A stretch of 7,554 nt of DNA from Actinomycetota bacterium (GCA_014377795.1 JACMOY010000123.1:1-7554); one strand, 5' to 3'; shown: positions 1 through 6,492, counted from the first letter of the stretch. Translations and numbers: made by a program. Notes: generated from the letters alone by a model not told the origin.

Positions 1-908
<908 letters not shown>

Positions 909-934
909 GGCGTGGGCGGCGACGGGCCGGGGCG

Positions 935-940
935 TAGGAC
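935..940 (+). promoter_or_regulatory. possible -10 box for recO (leaderless-type)
   Basis: TAGGAC lies 9 bp before the GTG of recO in the 49-bp leuA-recO gap. It resembles actinobacterial TANNNT -10 boxes but lacks the final T. I see no convincing -35 box, and the spacing is slightly long for a leaderless start. No good ribosome-binding site sits at a normal distance (GGGCGG abuts the start), which is the main reason to suspect a leaderless or weakly initiated mRNA. Confidence 0.3.
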
Positions 941-949
941 ACTGGGCGG

Positions 950-1681
950 GTGAGCCTCTACCGGGACGAGGCGGTCGTGCTGCGGGCCCAGAAGCTCGGT
1001 GAGGCCGACCGCATCGTCACCCTGCTCACCCGCCACCACGGCCGGGTGCGCGCGGTGGCCAAGGGGGTGCGCCGCACCCGCTCGAAGTTCGGGGCCCGGG
1101 TCGAGCCGTTCATGATGATCGACGTCCAGCTGTACCGCGGCCGCACCCTCGACATCGTCACGCAGGTCGAGACGATCCAGCCGTACGGTGCCCGGCTGGC
1201 CTCGGACTACCCGCGCTACACGGCGGGGACGGCGATGCTCGAGACCGCCGAGCGGCTGACCGACGAAGAGGGTGACCCCGCGGTGCAGCAGTTCCTGCTG
1301 CTCGTCGGCGGGCTGCGCACCCTGTCCGACGGCTCGCACGACCCGTCGCTGGTGCTGGACGCGTACCTGCTGCGCGCTCTCGCCGTGGCGGGCTGGGCCG
1401 CCAGCCTGGTCGACTGCGCGCGCTGTGGTGCGGCGGGGCCGCACCGGGCGTTCGCGATCCCTGCCGGTGGAGCTGTGTGCCCGGCCTGCCGGCCCGCCGG
1501 CTCGGCGTCCCCCTCACCGGCCGCGCTCGACCTGATGGCGGCCCTGCTCGGCGGTGACTGGGTCACGGCCGACGCCAGCGAGGTGCGGCACCGGCGCGAG
1601 GCCAGCGGCATCGTCGCCGCCTACCTGCAGTGGCACCTCGAGCGCGGCATCCGCGCGCTGCGGCTGGTCGAGCGCTCGTGA
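950..1681 (+). CDS. recO: DNA repair protein RecO
   Basis: RecO is a recombination mediator of the RecF pathway. With RecR it helps load RecA on SSB-coated single-stranded DNA and can anneal strands. The 243-residue product has the usual family length. Residues 1-80 form the N-terminal OB-fold, starting [20 protein letters not shown] with the typical basic stretch [19 protein letters not shown] (residues 37-54). The C-terminal half is helical and holds a zinc-finger pair, C156-x2-C159 and C177-x2-C180 (CARC, CPAC). The GTG start at 950 gives the conserved N-terminus directly. The stop TGA (1679-1681) overlaps the GTG of uppS by 4 bp, so the two are very likely cotranscribed and translationally coupled. 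recO-uppS adjacency is common in actinobacteria. Confidence 0.96.
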   Translation: MSLYRDEAVVLRAQKLGEADRIVTLLTRHHGRVRAVAKGVRRTRSKFGARVEPFMMIDVQLYRGRTLDIVTQVETIQPYGARLASDYPRYTAGTAMLETAERLTDEEGDPAVQQFLLLVGGLRTLSDGSHDPSLVLDAYLLRALAVAGWAASLVDCARCGAAGPHRAFAIPAGGAVCPACRPAGSASPSPAALDLMAALLGGDWVTADASEVRHRREASGIVAAYLQWHLERGIRALRLVERS

Positions 1682-2484
1682 GGCGCGTCGTCCCGCCGCG
1701 GCCGACGGTCGCACCGGTGCCGCCGCCGCCGCACCCCTGCGGCGCCACCGCCCCGAGCCTGCCCCCTGAGCTGGTGCCCCGGCACGTCGCGGTCGTCATG
1801 GACGGCAACGGTCGGTGGGCCGGCGAGCGCGGCCTGCCGCGCATCCGCGGCCACGAGGCCGGCGAGGCCTCGCTGCTCGACGTCGTCGCCGGCGCCATCG
1901 AGGTCGGCGTGACGCACGTGTCGGCGTACGCGTTCTCGACCGAGAACTGGAAGCGCTCGCCCGAGGAGGTGCGCTTCCTGATGGGCTTCAACCGCGACGT
2001 GATCCGGCGCCGGCGCGACGAGATGAACGCCTGGGGGGTGCGGGTGCGCTGGGCCGGACGCCGCCCGCGGCTGTGGCGCAGCGTCGTCAACGAGCTCGAG
2101 GCGGCAGAGGAGCTGACCCGCGACAACACGGTGATGACCCTGACGATGTGCGTCAACTACGGCGGCCGGGCCGAGATCGCTGATGCCGCAAAGGCTCTGG
2201 CGCAGGATGTCGCCGCCGGGCGGCTCGATCCCGACAAGGTCGACGAGCGGGTGCTGGCGCGCTACCTCGACGAGCCCGACCTGCCCGACGTCGACCTGTT
2301 CCTGCGCACGTCCGGCGAGCACCGCACCTCGAACTTCCTGCTGTGGCAGTCGGCCTACGCCGAGCTGGTGTTCGTCCCCGAGCTGTGGCCGGACGTCGAC
2401 CGGCGGGTGCTGTGGCGCGCGGTCGACGAGTACGCCCGGCGGGACCGGCGCTACGGCGGGGCCGTCGACCCCACCACCGCCTAG
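1678..2484 (+). CDS. uppS: isoprenyl transferase (cis-prenyl diphosphate synthase, UppS type)
   Basis: This soluble cis-prenyltransferase adds isopentenyl units to an allylic diphosphate to make the C50-C55 lipid carrier used for peptidoglycan and other cell-wall polymers. The 268-residue protein shows the full signature: MDGNGRWA with catalytic D42 and R46, RGHEAGE with H59, FSTENW (86-91), YGGRAEI (161-167), and [14 protein letters not shown] (210-223) with R210, R216 and S218, followed by E229. [20 protein letters not shown] is nearly identical to mycobacterial Rv2361c as I recall it. Residues 1-30 are a Pro-rich extension ([10 protein letters not shown]) typical of actinobacterial members. 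I chose GTG 1678 because it forms a GTGA overlap with the recO stop. An in-frame GTG at 1630 would add 16 residues inside recO and is less likely. Exact chain length (decaprenyl or undecaprenyl) cannot be told from sequence. Confidence 0.95.
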   Translation: MRRVVPPRPTVAPVPPPPHPCGATAPSLPPELVPRHVAVVMDGNGRWAGERGLPRIRGHEAGEASLLDVVAGAIEVGVTHVSAYAFSTENWKRSPEEVRFLMGFNRDVIRRRRDEMNAWGVRVRWAGRRPRLWRSVVNELEAAEELTRDNTVMTLTMCVNYGGRAEIADAAKALAQDVAAGRLDPDKVDERVLARYLDEPDLPDVDLFLRTSGEHRTSNFLLWQSAYAELVFVPELWPDVDRRVLWRAVDEYARRDRRYGGAVDPTTA

Positions 2485-2489
2485 GGGTC
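2467..2489. terminator. candidate bidirectional hairpin between uppS and zur
   Basis: GACCCC (2467-2472) and GGGGTC (2484-2489) form a 6-bp stem with an 11-nt loop. The right arm covers the last base of the uppS stop and two bases of the zur stop on the other strand. Being symmetrical, it could act on both converging transcripts. It has no T-tract and a large loop, so the call rests mainly on position. Confidence 0.35.
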
Positions 2490-2892
2490 AGTGCCGGTCG
2501 CAGACGCCGAAGATCTCGAGGGTGTGCACGACGTCGCCGAAGCCGTGCTGCGCCGCGACCGCGGTGGCCCAACGCTCGACGTCCGGCGCCTCGACCTCGA
2601 CCGTGCGGCCGCACTCGCGGCAGACCAGGTGGTGGTGGTGGCTGGTGCCGCACCGGCGGTAGACCGTCTCGCCGTCGTCGGTGCGCAGGGCGTCGAGCTC
2701 GCCGTCCTCGACCATGGCCTGCAGTGCGCGGTAGACCGTGGCCAGCCCGACCGGCTCACCGCTCTCGCGCAGGGCCGCGTGGATCTCCTGCGCGCTGGCG
2801 AAGGTGGTCCGGCGGGTGAGGTACGCCGAGACGGCGGTGCGCTGGCGGCTGGCCCTGCGCGCGGTGATGGCCACGGCGGGCTCGGTGTTCAT
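2488..2892 (-). CDS. zur: zinc uptake regulator, Fur family (Zur/FurB)
   Basis: Zur represses zinc-import genes when loaded with zinc. The 134-residue product has an N-terminal winged helix (residues ~15-80, with SRQRTAVSAYL, SAQEIHAAL and VGLATVYRALQAM) and a C-terminal dimerisation domain. Aligned by eye with M. tuberculosis FurB from memory, the zinc-sensing ligands are all present (D67, C81, H86, H88), as are candidates for an extra site (E106, H123). HHHHLVCRECG gives one half of the structural zinc site (C91, C94). The second half is unusual: it reads C131-D-R-H134 at the very end, where relatives have CxxC. It is the last gene of the znuACB-zur operon and probably autoregulated through the operator upstream of znuA. 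The start is uncertain. ATG 2892 fits family length best, but in-frame GTG 2907, GTG 2922 and ATG 2937 lie upstream within a tandem repeat. Confidence 0.93.
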   Translation of the reverse strand: MNTEPAVAITARRASRQRTAVSAYLTRRTTFASAQEIHAALRESGEPVGLATVYRALQAMVEDGELDALRTDDGETVYRRCGTSHHHHLVCRECGRTVEVEAPDVERWATAVAAQHGFGDVVHTLEIFGVCDRH

Positions 2893-2935
2893 GCCAGTGC
2901 TCGTCACATCAGTGCTCGTCACATCAGTGCTCGTC
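2891..2935. repeat. 15-bp tandem repeat, three copies, at the znuB-zur junction
   Basis: Copies lie at 2921-2935 and 2906-2920 (both ACATCAGTGCTCGTC on the plus strand) and at 2891-2905 (ATGCCAGTGCTCGTC, 12 of 15 identical). On the coding strand each copy begins GACGAGCAC. The first copy encodes the last three residues of ZnuB (D-E-H) plus its stop. In the zur frame the unit is read as T-S-T-D-V, so each copy also supplies a possible ATG or GTG start for zur. The 15-bp length keeps the frame. Confidence 0.9.
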
Positions 2936-3892
2936 ATAGTGGCCGACGTGCTGGGCGTGGCGATGACCCTCGTGCAGGTAGTCCACGTGGTCGTCGTGCG
3001 CCACCGCGTCGTGCCCGCACCCAGCACCGTGCTCGTGCGCGTGGTGCACCTCGGCCGCTGCGTGCCGGCGCCGCGCCACCATGTCGCGCACCGCCGCGCC
3101 GAGCGCCGCCAGGACGAAGACACCGATCGCGAACAGCACGATGGTGCCGCCCGAGGGGGTGTTCGCGTAGAAGCTGGTCGAGATGCCGGCGACGCTGACG
3201 ACGACCCCGGTGGCCACCGCGGCCAGCAGCGACGCGCGGAAGCTGTGGCACAGCAGCTGGGCGATCGCGTTGGGCAGGATCATCAGCGCGCTGATCAGCA
3301 GCAGCCCCACGACCCGCATCGACACGACCACGGTGACGGCGGTCAGCACGGCCAGCAGCAGGTTCAACGACAGCACCGGTAGGCCGACCGCCCGGGCGTA
3401 CTCGGGGTCGTTGCTCACCGCGAACAGCCGCCGCGCCAGCAGCAGCGAGGTCACCAGCACGACACCGGCGAGCACCGCGAAGGTGACCAGGTCGGCCCTG
3501 CTCGTGGTCGTGATGGCCCCGAACAGGTAGGCGTTGAGGTTGGCGGGAGTTCCGGTCGGCGACAGCGAGATCAGCACGACGCCGCCGGCGATGCCGCCGT
3601 AGAACAGCACGGCCAGGGCGATGTCGCCGCTGGTGCGCCCGCGCGCCCGGATCAGCTCGATCGCGATCGCGCCCCCGACGGCCGCGACCAGGGCGGTCCA
3701 CACCGGCGCCGCACCGGTGAGGACGCCGGCCGCGACGCCCGCCAGTGCCACGTGGCCCATGCCGTCACCGATCAGCGCCAGCCGGCGTTGCACCAGGAAG
3801 ATGCCGACGACGGGGGCCGCCAGCCCGACGAGCAGCCCGGCGACCAGCGCCCGGCGCATGAAGTCGTACTGCAGCAGCTCGATGACGGGCAT
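2924..3892 (-). CDS. znuB: zinc ABC transporter permease ZnuB with His-rich C-terminal tail
   Basis: ZnuB is the membrane channel of the importer and belongs to the ABC-3 family. The 322-residue protein is hydrophobic throughout residues ~13-268, consistent with the 8-9 membrane helices of the family. Hallmarks are the early MRRALVAGLLVGLAAPVVG, the segment IGDGMGHVALAGVAAG that follows the first helices, and VVGLLLISALMILPNAIAQL, which is near the expected coupling and helix region. The start ATG shares one base with the znuC stop (TGATG), so translation is coupled. The unusual part is residues 277-322: 14 His, one Cys and several Asp in 46 residues, following a basic stretch (VRDMVARRR). 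By the positive-inside rule and family topology this tail is probably cytoplasmic, and I infer that it binds or buffers zinc. The stop codon lies in the first copy of the 15-bp tandem repeat leading into zur. Confidence 0.94.
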   Translation of the reverse strand: MPVIELLQYDFMRRALVAGLLVGLAAPVVGIFLVQRRLALIGDGMGHVALAGVAAGVLTGAAPVWTALVAAVGGAIAIELIRARGRTSGDIALAVLFYGGIAGGVVLISLSPTGTPANLNAYLFGAITTTSRADLVTFAVLAGVVLVTSLLLARRLFAVSNDPEYARAVGLPVLSLNLLLAVLTAVTVVVSMRVVGLLLISALMILPNAIAQLLCHSFRASLLAAVATGVVVSVAGISTSFYANTPSGGTIVLFAIGVFVLAALGAAVRDMVARRRHAAAEVHHAHEHGAGCGHDAVAHDDHVDYLHEGHRHAQHVGHYDEH

Positions 3893-4695
3893 CAGCGGCC
3901 GCCGATCGTGGGTCGCAGCCAGGGGCGCCGGGCACCGCCGGCCGGGTCGTGCACGTGGTGGTCGTGCGCGCCGTCCGGGGCCCCGATCATCGAGTCCTTG
4001 AGCGGGCCGTCGTACGCGATGCGCCCCTCTGTGACGACGACCGCGCGGGTGACGACGCCGGCCAGCGGCCCGACCTCATGGGTCACGATCAGCAGGGTGA
4101 CACCGAGCTCGACCAGCCGGGCGACCGAGCGGGCCAGGGCCTGCTGGCTGGCCTGGTCGACGCCCGCGGTGGGCTCGTCCATGATCAGCACCTCGGGCTC
4201 GCTGGCCAGCGCCCGCGCGATCAGGGCGCGCCGCTGCTGCCCGCCGGACAGGTCGGCGATGTCGACGTCGGCCCACGGGGTGAGGTCGACCGCGTCGATG
4301 GCCGCGGTGACGGCGGCCCGGTCGGCCTCGCGCATCCAGCCGACCCGGCCGAGACGCGGCAGCCGACCGGACGAGACGACCTCACGCACGGTGGAGGCGA
4401 CGGTCCCGCCGACCGTGTGTCGCTGCGGCACGTAGCCGATCCGGGCGCCGTGCCAGCGCGAGCGGCCCCTCGCGCCGACCGGTCGACCCAGCAGCTCGAC
4501 CTCACCGGTCAGGATGCGCGCGAGGCCGAGCAGCCCGCGCACCAGCGTGGTCTTGCCCGAGCCGTTCGCGCCGAGCACCGCGACCACCTCACCGCGCTGC
4601 ACCACGAGGTCGACGTCATGGACGACGGCCCGGTCGGTGTAGCCGATGCTCACGCCGCGCAGCGCGATCACCGGTTCGGGGGTCGGGTCGGTCAT
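3892..4695 (-). CDS. znuC: zinc ABC transporter ATP-binding protein ZnuC
   Basis: ZnuC powers zinc import by ATP hydrolysis at the inner face of the membrane. The 267-residue product has all ABC motifs: Walker A GANGSGKT (42-49), Q-loop Q91 in YVPQ, signature LSGGQ (149-153), Walker B VLIMDEP (169-175) and H-loop H206 in VTHE. The segment around 108-125 (SSGRLPRLGRVGW) matches the metal-type ABC ATPases. ATG 4695 forms an ATGA overlap with the znuA stop. A GTG at 4701 would add only two residues. The C-terminus carries a short histidine cluster, GAHDHHVHD (242-250, four His), before a basic end, which may be an extra metal-binding spot. It lies between znuA and znuB in one overlapping operon. 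Confidence 0.95.
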   Translation of the reverse strand: MTDPTPEPVIALRGVSIGYTDRAVVHDVDLVVQRGEVVAVLGANGSGKTTLVRGLLGLARILTGEVELLGRPVGARGRSRWHGARIGYVPQRHTVGGTVASTVREVVSSGRLPRLGRVGWMREADRAAVTAAIDAVDLTPWADVDIADLSGGQQRRALIARALASEPEVLIMDEPTAGVDQASQQALARSVARLVELGVTLLIVTHEVGPLAGVVTRAVVVTEGRIAYDGPLKDSMIGAPDGAHDHHVHDPAGGARRPWLRPTIGGR

Positions 4696-5642
4696 CGGCA
4701 CGGCTGCCCCCGGCGGATCGTGGCGAGGTTGGCGCGCATCACCGCAAGGTAGTCGCTGCCGGCCGACGCGTCGGTCAGTCCCTCGACGGGGTCGAGCACC
4801 GCTGTCCGGGCGCCCGTCTCGCGGGCCAGGGTGTCGGCCACGGCGGGGCTGGCCAGCGTCTCGGAGTAGATGGTGCGCACGGCATGGGCGCGCACGAACG
4901 CCGCGACGTCAGCCAGCTGGCCGGCGTCCGGCTCGGCGTCGGGGGTGAGGCCGGTGACGCCGACCTGCGTGAGGCCGTACCGGCGGGCCAGGTAGCCGAA
5001 CGCCGAGTGGCTGGTGACCAGCTCGCCGCTCGCGCAGTCGGCCAGCCCGGCACGCAGGTCGGCGTCCAGGGCGCCCAGGTCGCGGGTGAGCGCGGCGAGG
5101 TTGGTCGCGAACGCGCTCGCGGCGGTGGGGTCGACCGCGCTCATCCGCTCAGCCAGGGCGACCGCGACCGCCTTCAGCCGCACCGGGTCGAGCCAGAAGT
5201 GCGGGTCGGTGGCGCCGACGGCGTCGGCTGCGCCGTCGATCGTGCCGCTGACCGTCGCGCCGCCCGCCGTGATGCGCAGGTCGAGGTCAGCGGGGCCGGC
5301 GGCGTCGAACGCGCGTCCGGGCGCTTCGGCTGCCACCGCGGTGTCGACAGCGGGCTGGAACCCACCGAGGTGGACGACGAGGTCGGCCTCGGCCAGGGTC
5401 GCGACGTCACGCGGCGACAGCTCGAGGTCGTGCGGCTCGGCGCCCGCCTTCGTCAGGCTGGTGACGGTCACCCGGTCACCGCCGATCCGCTCGGCGATGA
5501 ACTGCAAGGGGTAGAAGCTGGCCACCACCCGCAGCCGCTCACCGGGGGGCACCGTGGCCGAGCTCGTTCGGCCCGGCGGTGAGGAGCAGGCGGCCAGCAC
5601 GAGCAGTGCCGCACCCAGTGCGACGCACCTCGGCCTGGACAT
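4692..5642 (-). CDS. znuA: zinc ABC transporter substrate-binding lipoprotein ZnuA
   Basis: ZnuA captures zinc outside the membrane and hands it to ZnuB. The 316-residue protein starts with a lipoprotein signal peptide: a basic start (SRPR), a hydrophobic stretch (~7-18) and lipobox LAAC with acylated C19. The cluster A-I solute-binding fold follows, with candidate metal ligands H71 (EPHD), H148 (DPHFW), H212 (SHSAF) and D284 (VLDPVEG). Three His favour zinc over manganese. The segment before DPHFW (residues ~125-146), where many zinc receptors carry a long His/Asp-rich loop, has no histidine here. I chose ATG 5642: it gives a standard signal peptide and lies 7 bp after a -10 box. ATG 5651 or GTG 5678 would place the promoter and operator inside the gene. 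The product is the first member of the znuA-znuC-znuB-zur operon. Confidence 0.95.
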   Translation of the reverse strand: MSRPRCVALGAALLVLAACSSPPGRTSSATVPPGERLRVVASFYPLQFIAERIGGDRVTVTSLTKAGAEPHDLELSPRDVATLAEADLVVHLGGFQPAVDTAVAAEAPGRAFDAAGPADLDLRITAGGATVSGTIDGAADAVGATDPHFWLDPVRLKAVAVALAERMSAVDPTAASAFATNLAALTRDLGALDADLRAGLADCASGELVTSHSAFGYLARRYGLTQVGVTGLTPDAEPDAGQLADVAAFVRAHAVRTIYSETLASPAVADTLARETGARTAVLDPVEGLTDASAGSDYLAVMRANLATIRRGQPCR

Positions 5643-5656
5643 GAGAATCATTATCA
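5642..5656. promoter_or_regulatory. Zur operator (Fur-family 7-1-7 box) over the znuA start
   Basis: TGAGAATCATTATCA on the plus strand fits the 7-1-7 pattern TGAnAATnATTnTCA known for actinobacterial Zur. It stands out as AT-rich in a very GC-rich region. It covers the -10 box (5650-5655) and the bases up to the A of the znuA ATG, so bound repressor would block RNA polymerase. It also differs by a single base from the classical E. coli Fur consensus, so sequence alone does not separate Zur from Fur. The linked zur and znu genes make Zur the clear choice. Confidence 0.9.
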
Positions 5657-5671
5657 GGTGGCCGGGCCACC
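5657..5671. repeat. perfect 7-1-7 palindrome filling the znuA promoter spacer
   Basis: GGTGGCC-G-GGCCACC is a perfect inverted repeat with a single central base. It abuts the Zur box and occupies almost the whole spacer between the -35 and -10 boxes. It has the same half-site length and spacing as the Zur box but an unrelated, GC-only sequence. It could be a second operator or part of a terminator hairpin for the gene upstream. Confidence 0.75.
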
Positions 5672-5684
5672 GGGTCAACCGGTG
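5668..5684 (-). terminator. hairpin directly after the DUF6703-like gene, loop contains the znuA -35 box
   Basis: CACCGG (5668-5673) and CCGGTG (5679-5684) form a 6-bp perfect stem with a 5-nt loop. On the minus strand it begins at the base right after the TGA (5687-5685) of the upstream membrane-protein gene, which is a natural place for a terminator. No T-tract follows. It shares 4 bases with the neighbouring palindrome at 5657-5671, so the two RNA hairpins would exclude each other. Confidence 0.4.
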
Positions 5685-5990
5685 TCAGCGCGGGAACGCC
5701 TGGGTCACGCACAGCGCGAGGGCCAGCACGAGCACCGCCACCCGGCCGAGGCGCTCGCCGGTGCTGAGGCGCGGCCAGCCGAGGTAGAGCAGCCAGCCGA
5801 CGAACACGACCACCAGCGCGGTGAGGACCACCGCGAGCGGCCCACCGACGACGATCGCCACCACCAGGCCCGCCAGCAGCACGACGAACGGCACGGCTCG
5901 CGGCAGCCGCGACAGTCGCAGCAGCACGGGCAGGCTGGCCCGCTCGATCGCGGCTCGCAGGCCGGACGTCGGCGCGGGGGTCTGGCTCAC
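5685..5990 (-). CDS. small membrane protein, probable DUF6703 family
   Basis: The 101-residue product begins with a polar N-terminus (SQTPAPTSGLRAAIERASLP) and continues with RLSRLPRAVPF and three hydrophobic segments at about 33-48, 51-71 and 82-97. I judge these to be membrane helices, with the short motif GWPRLSTGERL between the second and third. From memory this pattern (SLPVLLRL-LPR, LGWPxLSxxxR) matches the DUF6703 proteins of actinobacteria, whose function is unknown. I cannot confirm that without a search. The GTG start at 5990 is supported by GAGAGG (6002-5997) six bases upstream. In-frame extension upstream to 6332 would run into the opposing ABM gene and is rejected. It is transcribed towards znuA, separated from it by the operon's own promoter, so a role in zinc uptake is possible but unproven. 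Confidence 0.8.
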   Translation of the reverse strand: MSQTPAPTSGLRAAIERASLPVLLRLSRLPRAVPFVVLLAGLVVAIVVGGPLAVVLTALVVVFVGWLLYLGWPRLSTGERLGRVAVLVLALALCVTQAFPR

Positions 5991-5996
5991 GGGGGA

Positions 5997-6002
5997 CCTC
6001 TC
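5997..6002 (-). promoter_or_regulatory. ribosome-binding site deciding the GTG 5990 start
   Basis: GAGAGG on the minus strand lies 6 bases before GTG 5990. It is the best Shine-Dalgarno match on this strand in the divergent gap. It selects the 101-residue version of the membrane protein over longer in-frame readings. Confidence 0.65.
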
Positions 6003-6050
6003 GTGGGGGGTGCGGGCCGTCCATCGTCTCGTGCCAGGCTGGGCGCGGTC

Positions 6051-6071
6051 GCCCGGGCCCGTCGTCCGGGC
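6051..6071. repeat. GC-rich inverted repeat in the divergent gap
   Basis: GCCCGG (6051-6056) and CCGGGC (6066-6071) are 6-bp inverted arms around 9 bases, ending just before the ribosome-binding site of the ABM gene. It could be an operator or a 5'-UTR hairpin. Base composition makes chance a fair explanation. I see no clear -35/-10 pair for either divergent gene in 5991-6086; CAGGCT at 6035-6040 is the only -10-like word for the ABM gene. Confidence 0.3.
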
Positions 6072-6086
6072 AGGTGGGGGTGAGCC

Positions 6087-6419
6087 GTGGCGCTGGTCGT
6101 GGTGACGCGCTACGTCGTCCCGGCCGACGAGGCCGCGGTGTTCCACGAGCGGGCCCGCGAGGCGCTGGACGCCCTGCGCCTTCAGCCCGGGTGTCGGCGC
6201 GGTCACGTCGGGCGCTCGATGGACGAGCCCGAGCGCTGGCTGCTGCAGACCGAGTGGGACACCGTCGGGGCCTACCGCCGCGGGCTGTCGTCGTACGACG
6301 TCAAGGTGCGGGCGGTGCCGGTGATGTACCACGCGATCGACGAGCCGACGGCGTACGAGGCACTGGTCGAGGCGGGTCCCACCGGGCTCGTCGACCGCCT
6401 CAGCGACCGGGCCGGTTAG
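6087..6419 (+). CDS. antibiotic biosynthesis monooxygenase (ABM) domain protein
   Basis: The 110-residue product has the size and pattern of single-domain ABM proteins, a ferredoxin-like fold that pairs into a dimeric alpha-beta barrel: strand (ALVVVTRYVVP), helix (ADEAAVFHERAREALDALRLQPGC), strand (GHVGRSMDEPERWLLQTEWDT), helix (VGAYRRGLSSYDVKVRA) and a final strand (MYHAIDEPTAYEAL). Members include monooxygenases, heme-degrading enzymes and proteins with no known activity. No family-specific catalytic residues can be assigned here, and the name should not be read as evidence for antibiotic synthesis. The GTG start is preceded by AGGTGG (6072-6077) and GGGTGAG (6078-6084). It is divergent from the membrane-protein gene and upstream of glyS on the same strand with a 73-bp gap. 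Confidence 0.85.
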   Translation: MALVVVTRYVVPADEAAVFHERAREALDALRLQPGCRRGHVGRSMDEPERWLLQTEWDTVGAYRRGLSSYDVKVRAVPVMYHAIDEPTAYEALVEAGPTGLVDRLSDRAG

Positions 6420-6429
6420 CCCCGCCCGT

Positions 6430-6435
6430 TAGCCT
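6430..6435 (+). promoter_or_regulatory. probable -10 box of glyS
   Basis: TAGCCT fits the actinobacterial TANNNT -10 pattern and is followed by TTGGGG, giving an expected start near 6442 and a 5'-UTR of about 50 bases. The -35 region (around 6407-6412) has no good match. The word lies in a 7-bp direct repeat, GTTAGCC at 6415-6421 and 6428-6434. The short leader leaves no room for a T-box. Confidence 0.5.
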
Positions 6436-6479
6436 TGGGGCCCGCTGCTGCAACCCAGCTCGCCGACACCCAGCCGGAT

Positions 6480-6483
6480 GGAG
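6480..6483 (+). promoter_or_regulatory. ribosome-binding site of glyS
   Basis: GGAG lies 9 bases before the GTG start at 6493. It sits within ATG-GAG-TGA (6478-6486), a two-codon frame in phase with glyS whose TGA excludes any start further upstream. Confidence 0.6.
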
Positions 6484-6492
6484 TGACCCACC

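Larger units (their letters stand above)
5642..5678 (-). promoter_or_regulatory. sigma-70-type promoter of the znuACB-zur operon, probably leaderless
   Basis: On the minus strand, TTGACC (5678-5673) is followed by a 17-bp spacer, GATAAT (5655-5650), 7 bp and then the znuA ATG at 5642. Hexamers and spacing are close to ideal for the housekeeping sigma factor. The expected transcription start falls at or next to the A of the ATG, and no Shine-Dalgarno sequence precedes it, so the transcript is probably leaderless. Confidence 0.8.

Noticed and set aside
1621..2322. Long minus-strand frame opposite uppS
   Set aside because: No recognisable family; uppS on the plus strand carries all catalytic motifs across the same interval.
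2893..3123. N-terminal extension of Zur up to 3123
   Set aside because: It would overlap the ZnuB coding tail and adds Thr/Arg-rich sequence not seen in the family. Only the short extension up to ATG 2937 remains a possible alternative.
2491..3198. Plus-strand frame with a repeated S-A-R-H-I motif
   Set aside because: The repeat motif is only the 15-bp tandem repeat read on the wrong strand. zur and znuB on the minus strand explain the region.
3752..4752. Plus-strand frames opposite znuB and znuC
   Set aside because: Composition-driven shadows. The minus strand contains intact Walker A, signature and Walker B motifs of ZnuC here.
5991..6332. N-terminal extension of the small membrane protein to 6332
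   Set aside because: It would run through the divergent gap into the opposing ABM gene, whereas GTG 5990 has a good ribosome-binding site.
6436..6492. T-box or other riboswitch before glyS
   Set aside because: The leader is only about 50 bases after the probable -10 box, too short for a T-box, and I see no specifier stem or antiterminator.
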